From Eubacterium brachy ATCC 33089 (GTDB taxonomy: Bacteria > Bacillota > Clostridia > Peptostreptococcales > Anaerovoracaceae), in assembly GCA_000488855.1 (NCBI GenBank), contig KI535285.1:1-55453 (forward strand): a DNA stretch of 55,453 bases, read 5' to 3'. This document shows positions 37,232 through 45,385 of the stretch, in pieces (position 1 is the first letter of the stretch; each line of letters starts with the position of its first letter). A model generated the notes under the pieces. The model worked only from the letters and a program-made list of their open reading frames with translations. It searched no databases and was not told the origin of the DNA. A program made the translations under genes and the position numbers.

Positions 37232-38032
37232 ATGAAGTGTCAAATTATAGATGCATTTACTTCGGAAATTTTTAAAGGCAATCCAGCTGCGGTTTGTCTT
37301 CTGAAAACTCCTGTTTCCGATGAGCTCATGCAAAAAATTGCAGCTGAAAACAACTTATCGGAAACGGCATTCGCCGTAATGGATAAAAATGGCTATCATC
37401 TCCGCTGGTTCACTCCAAATGCTGAGATCGACCTTTGCGGACACGCTACTCTGGCAGCCGCTTTCGCCATTTTCAATTCCGACGAATTCGCTCCGGCATC
37501 CTCCGACAATTCTCATGATCGAATTGACTTTTTCACTGCCAGCGGAACTCTGACCGTGGTGAAAAAGGGTGAATTGCTGGAGATGGACTTTCCGGCATAT
37601 AAATTGGAAAAACTCCCCTTAATTGAGCTTTTCTCCAAGGCCGTCGGCAAGACGATATTGGAAGCATACCGCGGACGTGATACTGTCTTGGTCTTGCCTT
37701 CAAAGGAAGATGTTATAACATGTCGTCCCAACATGGAATTGATAGGTGAAATCGATGGTCTTTTGACCCACATAACCTCACGGGGCGATGAAAAGTTCGA
37801 CTGTTATTCCAGAAGTTTCGCACCGAAATTGAAAGTTGACGAAGATCCTGTTTGTGGCTCAGGGCATTGCCACATAATTCCGATATGGTCAAACAAGTTG
37901 TCCAAAGATGATATACTCGCTTTTCAAGCATCAGAACGAACCGGTGTTTTACACTGTAAAAAAATCGATGATAGAATTAAAATGGCAGGTAATGCAGTTT
38001 TGTACAGTGAGAGCGATTTAAAAGTGGACTGA
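37232..38032 (+). CDS. PhzF-family isomerase-like protein
   Basis: PhzF proteins share the diaminopimelate-epimerase fold; most have no known substrate. It starts with a conserved FTSEIFKGNPAAVCLL. The catalytic Glu lies in NNLSETAFAV, followed by LRWFTPNAEIDLCGHATLA. The C-terminal half has DEDPVCGSGHCHIIP. Length is 266 residues. GGAGG lies seven bases before the ATG. It appears to be a single-gene unit with two hairpins after its stop. A phenazine pathway is not present, so this is a general family call. Confidence 0.9.
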   Translation: MKCQIIDAFTSEIFKGNPAAVCLLKTPVSDELMQKIAAENNLSETAFAVMDKNGYHLRWFTPNAEIDLCGHATLAAAFAIFNSDEFAPASSDNSHDRIDFFTASGTLTVVKKGELLEMDFPAYKLEKLPLIELFSKAVGKTILEAYRGRDTVLVLPSKEDVITCRPNMELIGEIDGLLTHITSRGDEKFDCYSRSFAPKLKVDEDPVCGSGHCHIIPIWSNKLSKDDILAFQASERTGVLHCKKIDDRIKMAGNAVLYSESDLKVD

Positions 38033-38033
38033 T

Positions 38034-38054
38034 CCGATTATTTGCGATAATCGG
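38034..38054 (+). other. First of two tandem hairpins after phzF
   Basis: CCGATTA and TAATCGG pair over TTTGCGA directly after the phzF stop codon. There is no T run. It may protect the 3' end together with the terminator that follows. Confidence 0.45.
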
Positions 38055-38067
38055 CACGCTACGAAAA

Positions 38068-38109
38068 TTTGAAATCGTCTGTTTTCAATCGATTTCAAAC
38101 TATTTTTTT
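38068..38109 (+). terminator. Intrinsic terminator after phzF
   Basis: TTTGAAATCG and CGATTTCAAA form a perfect 10-bp stem over a 12-base loop, followed by CTATTTTTTT. Confidence 0.85.
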
Positions 38110-38139
38110 AACAGCAATCTTATTAAAGGAAGTGTTTTA

Positions 38140-39822
38140 ATGGCATTTGACGGATTTCTTACCAGAGGAATGGTCCTTGAATTGAGCAAAAATTTAGTCG
38201 GTGGGAGAATAGAAAAGATATATAATCCTGAAAAGAACGACATAGTCATACACATAGGAAAAAATAAAATTAAATACAAGCTGTTTGCATCTGTTGACAC
38301 GAGCCATGGCGGCATTTATTTGAGCGATGAAAATTTCGAAAATCCGCCTTCTCCGTCTGCTTTTTGCATGCTGCTCAGGAAACATCTTTTGAACGGTAGA
38401 ATTTTATACATATCTCAAAAAAATTGGGATAGAATTGTGGAAATCTCCGTAGAGTCGAGAAGTGAAATGGATTTCGCCGTAGAGAAAAAACTCATCGTAG
38501 AAATTATGAATAAACACAGCAATATCGTCCTTGTAGACAGTTCAACAGGAAAAATTTTAGATGCCGTAAAGAGAATTTCTCTGGATGCAAGCCGGGTGAG
38601 ACAAGTGATACCGGGACTTGTTTATTCTTATCCCCCCGCACAGAAAAAGATGCTTCCCGAAGAGTTTGCTAATCTTTCCGGCGAAGACTTTCTTAAACTC
38701 CGGTTTAAAGATTCAAAGGATATATTAAATAATATCTCGGGAATTTCTCCGATAATTTCTCGCGAACTGTTCAATTGCATCAGTCCTGTAAAGCTCATGA
38801 GAGATTTCATAGACGAAGTGAGTTCGTGCGACTTCTCGAAAAAAGTCTACATGAAAGACGATAAGCTTTTCGATTTTCACATTCTACCTTTCAATGAATA
38901 TAGAGGGCTTTCTTCCAAAGAATTTTCAACCATAAGCGAGGCTGTCTGCTATTTTTATTCGGGAAGGGAAAGTTCAAACAGAATAAGACAAAAATCGGCG
39001 GATTTGAAAAAGCACGTAAATAATATGTTAAAAAAACTTTCATTGAAACAGGATAGGTTATTGACCGATTTATCAAATGCTGAACGCGACAGCAAATATC
39101 AGATTCAAGGAGAACTTCTGACAGCAAATCTCCACATGGTAAAAAAGGGGGACAACTCCGTGAACGTCACCAATTACTACACGGGAGAACCCTTGGAAAT
39201 CAAACTTGATAAAATGCTTTCTCCTGCTCAAAATGCGCAGAGACTCTATAAAAAATATAACAAATCCAAAATTGCTCTCGTTGAAAAGAAGATTCAACTT
39301 GATCTGACTCGAAAGGACATTGCATATTTGCGCTCTACCTTAGATTTTATAGATATGGCAGATGCCGTGTCAAATCTGGATGCTATAAGAGATGAGCTAA
39401 TTTCTCAAGGTTTCATCAAGCGACGCCAAAAAACGCCAAAGCTAAAAAAGTCTAACAATCCCAGAAAGTCGTTGCTTTCATACACCAGTCCATCGGGATT
39501 TAACATACTGGTTGGTAAAAACAATACGGAAAACGATATCATTACGACAAAGATAGCCGACAATCGCGATATATGGCTTCATACAAAAGATATTCACGGT
39601 TCTCATGTGATACTGGAAACCAAAGGTGCTGAGTACACTGATGAAGATATTTTAACAGCAGCTGAATTAGCTGCCTTTTACAGCAAAGCTCGTAATTCGG
39701 AAAAGGTTCCCGTGGATTATACCATGGTAAAATACGTCAAAAAACCCAGCGGCGCCAAACCGGGCATGGTGATATTTACCCACAACAAGACTTTGTATGT
39801 GACCGGCAAAAATCGGTTTTAA
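38140..39822 (+). CDS. rqcH: Ribosome-associated quality control protein RqcH (NFACT family)
   Basis: RqcH (Rqc2/NEMF homologue, older name FbpA or fibronectin-binding protein) binds stalled 50S subunits and adds C-terminal alanine tails to the nascent chain. The NFACT-N domain (about 1-210) starts MAFDGFLTRGMVLELSKNL and includes the Asp-Arg of NWDRIVEI. A central coiled coil (about 285-430) is followed by the NFACT-R domain with DIWLHTKDIHGSHVIL and VKYVKKPSGAKPGMVIF. The 560-residue length is typical. AAAGGAAG precedes the ATG. Confidence 0.94.
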   Translation: MAFDGFLTRGMVLELSKNLVGGRIEKIYNPEKNDIVIHIGKNKIKYKLFASVDTSHGGIYLSDENFENPPSPSAFCMLLRKHLLNGRILYISQKNWDRIVEISVESRSEMDFAVEKKLIVEIMNKHSNIVLVDSSTGKILDAVKRISLDASRVRQVIPGLVYSYPPAQKKMLPEEFANLSGEDFLKLRFKDSKDILNNISGISPIISRELFNCISPVKLMRDFIDEVSSCDFSKKVYMKDDKLFDFHILPFNEYRGLSSKEFSTISEAVCYFYSGRESSNRIRQKSADLKKHVNNMLKKLSLKQDRLLTDLSNAERDSKYQIQGELLTANLHMVKKGDNSVNVTNYYTGEPLEIKLDKMLSPAQNAQRLYKKYNKSKIALVEKKIQLDLTRKDIAYLRSTLDFIDMADAVSNLDAIRDELISQGFIKRRQKTPKLKKSNNPRKSLLSYTSPSGFNILVGKNNTENDIITTKIADNRDIWLHTKDIHGSHVILETKGAEYTDEDILTAAELAAFYSKARNSEKVPVDYTMVKYVKKPSGAKPGMVIFTHNKTLYVTGKNRF

Positions 39823-39923
39823 AAAATAATTTCACTGTTATCATCTGTTGCAAAATAGAATAATATTCCACATCTCTAAGGAATTATAAATAAAAACACG
39901 TATAAAAAGACCACTTAGGGGGT

Positions 39924-39964
39924 AAAGTGTGGACAAAACATAAGTTTTGTCTGCACTTTTTTAA
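39924..39964 (+). terminator. Intrinsic terminator after rqcH
   Basis: AAAGTG-TG-GACAAAAC pairs with GTTTTGTC-TG-CACTTT over ATAA, with a small internal mismatch, and ends in a T run. It separates rqcH from a convergent minus-strand gene. Confidence 0.8.
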
Positions 39965-39969
39965 ACTTT

Positions 39970-40305
39970 TTATTTCTTAGACTTTTTATCAGTATAGAGT
40001 ATAACTAAAATAGGAGCAACAAACCATACTATTGGAATTGCATATTGAAGGAACAATCCCGCTCTAGCATAAAAAGGTTCGTTTCTCATAAATTCTTCGG
40101 GATCAGAAGGAAAACCGGCGAACACACACATAAGCCAAGCATAAAAACAAAACAGTGTCCAAGTAAGGCCTATAAAAATCATTTTAAGCATTCTTAAAAC
40201 ACCAGTTTTCTTCCCAGAATTATCTTCAACATCTTTAGTTAAATCCGATTTTTCTTCTTCATTATCTATTCTATTCTGATTTTCTTTTTTATTATCTGTT
40301 GTCAT
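39970..40305 (-). CDS. Hypothetical 111-residue membrane protein
   Basis: I do not recognise a family. The first 35 residues are highly charged (Lys, Glu, Asp, Asn) and probably cytoplasmic. Two membrane helices follow (about 40-62 and 83-104), joined by a loop containing GFPSDPEEFMRNEPF, and the protein ends YTDKKSKK. GGGAG lies seven bases before the ATG, so it is probably expressed. It stands next to a gene remnant and a convergent terminator in a small accessory patch between rqcH and the hydrolase. Confidence 0.6.
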   Translation of the reverse strand: MTTDNKKENQNRIDNEEEKSDLTKDVEDNSGKKTGVLRMLKMIFIGLTWTLFCFYAWLMCVFAGFPSDPEEFMRNEPFYARAGLFLQYAIPIVWFVAPILVILYTDKKSKK

Positions 40306-40316
40306 TCCATCTCTCC

Positions 40317-40505
40317 CTAAATTAACGGTTTTAATTGCATTACAGCATTTGTCAATGAAATAAAATTACGATTAGTTTGCTTTAATATCGATATAAGATA
40401 AATATCCAATTTTAATGACTTTTTATATGGCATTTCAACATCTTCTTTTACATCATTGTACTGCTTTTTCACTCTTTTCTCAACTAAAAAGGTTCCATTG
40501 TCTTC
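40317..40505 (-). pseudogene. C-terminal remnant of an unknown gene
   Basis: A 62-codon minus-strand frame opens just after a TGA, has no proper start, and ends 12 bases before the next gene's ATG. It contains VEKRVKKQYNDVKEDVEM and LISILKQTNRNFISL, with protein-like composition. The frame just upstream continues in another register (DEKGVNEKTMEPF), as expected after a frameshift. A separate short frame directly after the hydrolase stop reads ENLPVELDRIVEMYQKIK. Together they suggest debris of one or two lost genes in the 40306-40603 gap. Confidence 0.4.
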
Positions 40506-40603
40506 TCATTGACACCTTTTTCATCAGGCTGAAAAGACCCTTAGAGTTATTTAATTTTCTGATACATTTCTACAATCCGATCTAATTCAACCGGTAAATT
40601 CTC

Positions 40604-41449
40604 TTAAAGACTTTTGACAAACTCTACTGCCTGTTCTACAACTTGCGTACCATCGCTCTCTTCGTTTCCGTTGTGAAGTTCGTGAAGCATATTTTTCCAT
40701 TCCACATAGTCGCATGTATCTTCCTGATTCTTCGCTATTTTTCGGCTTCCCGCAACGTGGCAAATTTCATCCTTATCACCGTGCATCAAAAGCATAGGCT
40801 TATCTCTTCCCGCACCCTTTTTCTCGTGGTTATCATAGTACATATCTCTTGCAATTTCAAAACTCTCCAAAGCACACTGAGCTGTTATTGCCCCGTGCAT
40901 GTACTGATCGTTTTCATATTTTTTTACTTTATCTATTCTCCCTAGAGCAGCCGGATCAATTTTAGACTTAATCTGGTGTTTCGGCATTGCCTTCGCAAGA
41001 AGTTTAATTCCCCAGTACTGTAATTTCCCAACTTTTTTTTGCAAAGTTATCCATGGAGAAGTTACGACGTATCCGGCTAACTCGCCGTTTAAATTCCCTC
41101 TATTTCTGTAATCTAACACTATATTTCCACCCATGCTGTGTCCGTACAGGCAGATTTTTATGTCCGGATATTTCTCCATAGCGTATAAAATCAGCTTATC
41201 CACATCTTCCAATACCATATTTCTAGGTGCTGTATGCCCTCTCACACCATCGGTTTTACCGTGACCTCTAAGATCAAGGGCGAATACAGCTATTTTATTT
41301 CTATTGAAAATATCGGCAACTTCTTCAAACCTCTTCGCATATTCTCCTATTCCGTGAATTATACAAACGATTTTCTCCGGATTTTCAACATTCCACTCAT
41401 AACCTGTAATTTTAACATCATCTCGACCGGTCAAAATAAAATTTTTCAT
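40604..41449 (-). CDS. Alpha/beta hydrolase, lysophospholipase/monoacylglycerol-lipase type
   Basis: This serine hydrolase probably cleaves lipid or other esters in the cytoplasm. The oxyanion region is CIIHGIGEYAKRFEE, followed by ALDLRGHGKTDGVRGH. The nucleophile elbow GHSMGGNIVL holds the active Ser (about residue 107). The acid is in LLMHGDKDEICHVAGS and the His in NMLHELHNG. There is no signal peptide. The 281-residue length fits the Hydrolase_4 (lysophospholipase) group. The physiological substrate is unknown. Confidence 0.88.
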   Translation of the reverse strand: MKNFILTGRDDVKITGYEWNVENPEKIVCIIHGIGEYAKRFEEVADIFNRNKIAVFALDLRGHGKTDGVRGHTAPRNMVLEDVDKLILYAMEKYPDIKICLYGHSMGGNIVLDYRNRGNLNGELAGYVVTSPWITLQKKVGKLQYWGIKLLAKAMPKHQIKSKIDPAALGRIDKVKKYENDQYMHGAITAQCALESFEIARDMYYDNHEKKGAGRDKPMLLMHGDKDEICHVAGSRKIAKNQEDTCDYVEWKNMLHELHNGNEESDGTQVVEQAVEFVKSL

Positions 41450-41552
41450 ATTTTCTCCTTCTGAAATACATATCTTTCACATTCTGATCATCGCTTCATA
41501 TGTCTCAATTTCATCATTATATTGCATTTTTATCTCTTTATCCGCAGTTTTG

Positions 41553-41582
41553 TTGATTCAGATTTCAGGGAAGATATATACT
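41553..41582 (+). promoter_or_regulatory. Promoter for the candidate structured RNA
   Basis: TTGATT and TATACT are separated by 18 bases on the plus strand. Transcription would start near 41589, five bases before the closing stem of the RNA. No plus-strand protein gene follows. Confidence 0.5.
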
Positions 41583-41588
41583 GTTCTC

Positions 41589-41768
41589 ATAAGCCATAGG
41601 TAACTAACCTCTTTATAGCGACGGAGCTGTGTTTCAGATATATACACCCCTAAGATATATCTACGTAACAACAGTCGTATTCCCAGGACAGCATAGTGAT
41701 ACGTAGAGATGAATTTTGTGCATAACCTATGGTATATAAAGGGTGCAACTCATTGCACCTTTTATTTT
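41589..41768 (+). ncRNA. Candidate free-standing structured RNA, family unknown
   Basis: About 180 nt with its own promoter and terminator, lying between two minus-strand genes. A closing stem pairs CCATAGGT (41594-41601) with ACCTATGG (41725-41732). Inside, TCTACGTA (41660-41667) pairs with TACGTAGA (41700-41707). AGATATAT (41636-41643) pairs with ATATATCT (41655-41662). The last two helices share three bases (41660-41662), so they compete at the edge. A terminator hairpin follows. Size and stand-alone layout are like 6S RNA, but I see no 6S sequence hallmarks and no known riboswitch core. Confidence 0.5.
41738..41768. terminator. Terminator hairpin, 3' end of the RNA and possibly of rluD
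   Basis: AAAGGGTGCAA pairs with TTGCACCTTTT over CTCA; the plus strand continues ATTTTAATT. On the minus strand the same hairpin lies 73 bp after the rluD stop and could end that transcript too, with a poorer T tail. Confidence 0.7.
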
Positions 41769-41840
41769 AATTCAGTTCTATCTTTTCTATCAAATCACAT
41801 TTCAGCACTCATACGAACTTATAATCAATTTGACACCGCT

Positions 41841-42767
41841 TTACATCTCAGCTCGCATTCTATCCAGCACTTTCATGAATTTCGTCGGCAATTCAGCTGT
41901 AAACTCCATGTATTTTAGACTCTTGGGATGAATAAATCCCAGAGTATGAGCATGTAACATCTGTCCTCTCACTCCATATTTATTCTTATCAGGGCCATAT
42001 GTATCATCGCCGAGCAAGGGATGTTTGACGCTAGCCATATGTACTCTGATCTGATGCGTTCTTCCGGTTTCCAATTTGCACTCTATGAAAGTAAACCTTC
42101 CAAACCGTTCCACCACCCTCCAATTCGTGACGGCATATTTACCGTTCTCACTATCTATACCTTGCTTCTTGCGATTTCTCTTATCCCTTCCTATAGGTGC
42201 CTCTATTCGACCGAAGTCCTCTGTGAAATTATTGTACACTATGGCATAATATCTCCGATTTACAGTATGCTCTTTCAATTGTTTCGCCAAGCTCTGATGT
42301 GCAAAATCATTTTTAGCTGTTACTATGAGACCGCTGGTATCCTTGTCTATTCTGTGAACTATACCCGGTCTTAGTTCTCCGTTTATACCGGACAAGCTGT
42401 CCTTGCAGTGATACATAATCCCGTTTACCAAGGTCCCTGTGTAATTGCCCACAGCAGGATGCACTACCATACCGGCAGGTTTATTCACAACCAGAACGTC
42501 CTCATCTTCATATACGATATCCAGCGAAATATCTTCTGCCAATATCTCCACCGGCTCCGCTTCCGGTATCGAAATCTTTATTTCCTGCCCGCTTTTAACC
42601 TTGTATTTTTTGCTGGTTACATTTTTATCATCTATAAAAACTCTCCCGTTTTCAATCAGTTTTTGAAAACTGCTTCTGGATTTATCCGTAAATTTCCGCG
42701 ACAAAAATTCATCCAGCCTCTTCCCTTCATCATCTTTTTTAATCAAAGCGCTCAAAATATTTTTCAT
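41841..42767 (-). CDS. rluD: RluA/RluD-family pseudouridine synthase
   Basis: It converts specific uridines of 23S rRNA to pseudouridine. The N-terminal S4 domain (about 12-75) is followed by the synthase domain with the catalytic Asp in HRIDKDTSGLIVTAKND, and later ETGRTHQIRVHMA and HPLLGDDTYG. I chose ATG 42767, with GAGGTG upstream, giving 308 residues. It is the last gene of the long ylxM-to-rluD run and follows lspA, the usual lspA-rluD order of Firmicutes. The exact target base is inferred from the family. Confidence 0.9.
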   Translation of the reverse strand: MKNILSALIKKDDEGKRLDEFLSRKFTDKSRSSFQKLIENGRVFIDDKNVTSKKYKVKSGQEIKISIPEAEPVEILAEDISLDIVYEDEDVLVVNKPAGMVVHPAVGNYTGTLVNGIMYHCKDSLSGINGELRPGIVHRIDKDTSGLIVTAKNDFAHQSLAKQLKEHTVNRRYYAIVYNNFTEDFGRIEAPIGRDKRNRKKQGIDSENGKYAVTNWRVVERFGRFTFIECKLETGRTHQIRVHMASVKHPLLGDDTYGPDKNKYGVRGQMLHAHTLGFIHPKSLKYMEFTAELPTKFMKVLDRMRAEM

Positions 42768-42870
42768 AGATATCCACACCTCTAATCGCTAACTCATATT
42801 TTACCATCTGCTCCTCATCAAATGTTTTTTCCGCAGTTTGTAGCTCTATTGCAATTAAATTCTCTCTTCT

Positions 42871-43332
42871 TCACTCATTGCATTTTTCCTTTGAAAAGAA
42901 CACTGCAATTATCACCATGACCATTCCTACGTCTACCAAGATATCTGCAATATTGAATACCGCAAAACTTCTCAAGTCAAAATAATCCGTAACGCTTTTA
43001 AATATCAGTCTGTCTATTAGATTGGACATGCCTCCGGAGATGATCATCGCTGCTCCTACAGTAATCAATTTTCCATATCTATCTCCGTATTTATACCAGA
43101 GATAATATCCGGAAACCAGAAATATCAGCGGCATTATATACATCAATATGACATTTCCTTGCCCTATACCGAATGCTACTCCTTCATTTTCTATGTATGT
43201 GATTTTAAAAAAATCATCGATTACCCTTATGCTCTGTCCAAGCTCCATGGTTTTTCGCACGAAAATCTTGACGCTTTGATCCAGCAGTATACCTATAAAA
43301 AAAATTATGTAAAACATAAAATTACGGGGCAT
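42871..43332 (-). CDS. lspA: Lipoprotein signal peptidase
   Basis: LspA (signal peptidase II) removes signal peptides from prolipoproteins in the membrane. Four membrane helices are seen in 153 residues. The catalytic Asp pair lies in GGMSNLIDRL and FAVFNIADI. The ATG at 43330-43332 is inside a GC-rich hairpin, which is unusual. A second ATG five codons later (43317) is an alternative start outside the stem. Confidence 0.92.
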   Translation of the reverse strand: MPRNFMFYIIFFIGILLDQSVKIFVRKTMELGQSIRVIDDFFKITYIENEGVAFGIGQGNVILMYIMPLIFLVSGYYLWYKYGDRYGKLITVGAAMIISGGMSNLIDRLIFKSVTDYFDLRSFAVFNIADILVDVGMVMVIIAVFFSKEKCNE

Positions 43333-43342
43333 TTCTGCCCCG
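43325..43342 (-). promoter_or_regulatory. GC-rich hairpin over the lspA start codon
   Basis: On the minus strand CGGGGCA, the tetraloop GAAA and TGCCCCG form a perfect 7-bp stem. The ATG of lspA uses the last loop base and first stem bases. It is followed by TAATTTTATGTTTT, so it may act as a terminator or attenuator after divIVA as well as masking translation. Confidence 0.6.
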
Positions 43343-43362
43343 CCCCCATTTTCTAAAACTCA

Positions 43363-44058
43363 CTACTCATATTTGATATTTACCAGAGTTTTCCTATCAT
43401 CTGTAGCTGTAGTGCTGACTACTTTCGTCGGCTTGATTTCCGGCTCACTTGCAATCTCTTCCACGTCCTGTGCTCGAGTCACATCTACCACCAGAGTATC
43501 TCTTTCCAAAATATCCTTCAATATGGAAGATTCTCTATCCTCAGCGACGCTTTCACTCTCTCCATTTATTTTATTTCCGTTGTCTAAAAGGATGCTCAAC
43601 CTGTCGATTTGAATATCCGATGACATATTCTCAAATTCGTCGGAGTATCTTTTCAGCATATTACCATAATCTCTTCTGAACTTTTCGAAAGTGCTTTTCA
43701 ACTCCCTGCTCTCATCAGCCAATTGTTCTGCCTTCATCTTTGCGTCTTTAATTATAATAGCCGCATCCATTTCAGCATTTTCCACCAGCGCCTTCGCTCT
43801 CTTTTCAGAACTCACCGCCAAGTCATCCATGATGCTTTTAGCTGTTTCCAACGTCTCTCTCACAGTTATATCCGAGTCTCCTATAGTTCCGATGCTCTTC
43901 TCCACATTGGCAAGCTGAGCTTTCAATTTCAGGTTTTCCTTTATAAGCTTTTCAAGGTCAACGGTTATGACATCTAAAAACATATCCACTTCTTCTGTGT
44001 CATAGCCTCTTACTTTTCTCGAAAATTCTTTATTTCCTATATCTGCCGGTGTAATCAT
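43363..44058 (-). CDS. divIVA: DivIVA-domain protein
   Basis: DivIVA proteins gather at curved membranes of poles and septa and recruit division or wall factors. The N-terminal lipid-binding domain reads MITPADIGNKEFSRKVRGY then DTEEVDMFLDVI, followed by coiled coils (about 30-165). The tail is acidic and variable. I chose ATG 44058, with GGAGG five bases upstream, giving 231 residues. It lies directly after sepF in the division cluster. Confidence 0.9.
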   Translation of the reverse strand: MITPADIGNKEFSRKVRGYDTEEVDMFLDVITVDLEKLIKENLKLKAQLANVEKSIGTIGDSDITVRETLETAKSIMDDLAVSSEKRAKALVENAEMDAAIIIKDAKMKAEQLADESRELKSTFEKFRRDYGNMLKRYSDEFENMSSDIQIDRLSILLDNGNKINGESESVAEDRESSILKDILERDTLVVDVTRAQDVEEIASEPEIKPTKVVSTTATDDRKTLVNIKYE

Positions 44059-44084
44059 GACTACCTCCATTTCTCGATTGAGTT

Positions 44085-44543
44085 CTATAAACTTTTAAAG
44101 TCGAAATCTCTGCTGTTGTCATCCGATGTGATATCTACATTATCAGGTGCAAACACAAAGATGTTATTTGCAATTTTCTGAATATTTCCGTTCAATGCAT
44201 ATGTTGCACCGCTCAAAAAATCGAAAATCTTTCTGGCGATTTCCTGATCTATATTCTCCAAATTTATTATTACCGGCTTTCTATCTTTAAGAGAATTTAC
44301 CAGTTCAGGTGATTCTTCAAAAGCCTTAGGTTCTATTACTACTAATTTCATATTTCCTCCTGACATAGGCACAATCTTACGATCCCTTCCGAAGCCTTTT
44401 GAACTTCTGCCACTCTTTTCGTAATTGCCCAAATCTGCAGCTGCTCTGTTTATATCAGCCTCTGATGGCTCAACATATTCGTTTTCGATTTCATCATCAT
44501 CGACTACACCTACTAGATTCTTAAACTTATCCATTACTCCCAT
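44085..44543 (-). CDS. sepF: Cell division protein SepF
   Basis: SepF tethers FtsZ to the membrane and shapes the septum. The short N-terminal amphipathic helix (MGVMDKFKNLVGV) is the membrane anchor. A Gly/Ser/Arg-rich linker leads to the globular domain (about 65-145) with VIEPKAFEESPELVNSLKD and KIFDFLSGATYALNG. Length is 152 residues. It sits between yggS and divIVA, as in many Firmicutes. Confidence 0.94.
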   Translation of the reverse strand: MGVMDKFKNLVGVVDDDEIENEYVEPSEADINRAAADLGNYEKSGRSSKGFGRDRKIVPMSGGNMKLVVIEPKAFEESPELVNSLKDRKPVIINLENIDQEIARKIFDFLSGATYALNGNIQKIANNIFVFAPDNVDITSDDNSRDFDFKSL

Positions 44544-44659
44544 ACTACTTCCTCCTATTACTATCCGCTTTCATCTCAGCCACATATGTTAACTTATTCA
44601 ACTTTGATTTGACTTACGTATTGCTCTCCGACTTTCCGGCGTTTACATTTCGCTAAACT

Positions 44660-45352
44660 TCAATAATTTCTTCTTCCAAATATTGCACTACCTATTCTGA
44701 CCATATTCGACCCTTCGCTCACAGCTACTCGGTAGTCGTGTGACATTCCCATGGAGAGATATTTAAACTCCAAATTCTCATGATCTATCTTTGCCAATTC
44801 ATCGTACTGTTCTTTGACTACTCTGAAATATTCTCTCACATTGTCCGGGTCTTCATCAAACGGTGCTATACACATCAATCCGCATATCTTTATGTTTTCA
44901 CATTCATCCAGGATCTGCTTTACCATCATCTCCGTTTCTTCCGTCTCTATTCCGAATTTACTCTCTTCTCCGGCGGAGTTTATCTGTATCAAAACATTTA
45001 CCGTCTTACCTACCTGACCTGCTCTTTTGTTTATTTCACCGGCGAGTTTCATAGAATCTACCGAGTGAATTAAATGCACTTTATCTATTATCTGCTTGAC
45101 TTTATTCGTTTGTAAATGTCCTATTAAATGCCATCTGACAGGCTTGACATGAGGATATTTCTCAAGAATTTCCTGTACCTTATTCTCTCCTATATCGGTT
45201 ACTCCCCAATCTATCGCCTTATTTATCTCTTCCGTTCCATGAGTTTTCGTAACCGCCACCAACGTAACGTTTGATGGTAATGTATCGGTTATCTCTTCGA
45301 GATTCTTTTCAATGTAATCGTAATCCATATTGATTCTCAATCCTCGCTTCAT
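44660..45352 (-). CDS. yggS: YggS-family PLP homeostasis protein
   Basis: This PLP-binding protein helps control vitamin B6 and amino-acid pools; it has no firm enzyme activity. The PLP Lys lies in VTLVAVTKTHG. Other motifs are IGENKVQEILEKY, WHLIGHLQTNK and the C-terminal LSMGMSHDYRVAVSEGSNMVRIGSAIFG. Length is 230 residues from the first Met. A later Met at 45328 is possible because GAGG lies between the two starts. It is next to sepF, a widespread pairing. Confidence 0.92.
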   Translation of the reverse strand: MKRGLRINMDYDYIEKNLEEITDTLPSNVTLVAVTKTHGTEEINKAIDWGVTDIGENKVQEILEKYPHVKPVRWHLIGHLQTNKVKQIIDKVHLIHSVDSMKLAGEINKRAGQVGKTVNVLIQINSAGEESKFGIETEETEMMVKQILDECENIKICGLMCIAPFDEDPDNVREYFRVVKEQYDELAKIDHENLEFKYLSMGMSHDYRVAVSEGSNMVRIGSAIFGRRNY

Positions 45353-45385
45353 TTCACATCACGTATACGACCGGAGCTTATTTCT

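Noticed and set aside
41589-41768. Assigning the RNA to 6S, SRP RNA or a known riboswitch
   Set aside because: I could not find the 6S central-bubble pattern, the SRP GGAA loop region or any known riboswitch core, so no family name is given.
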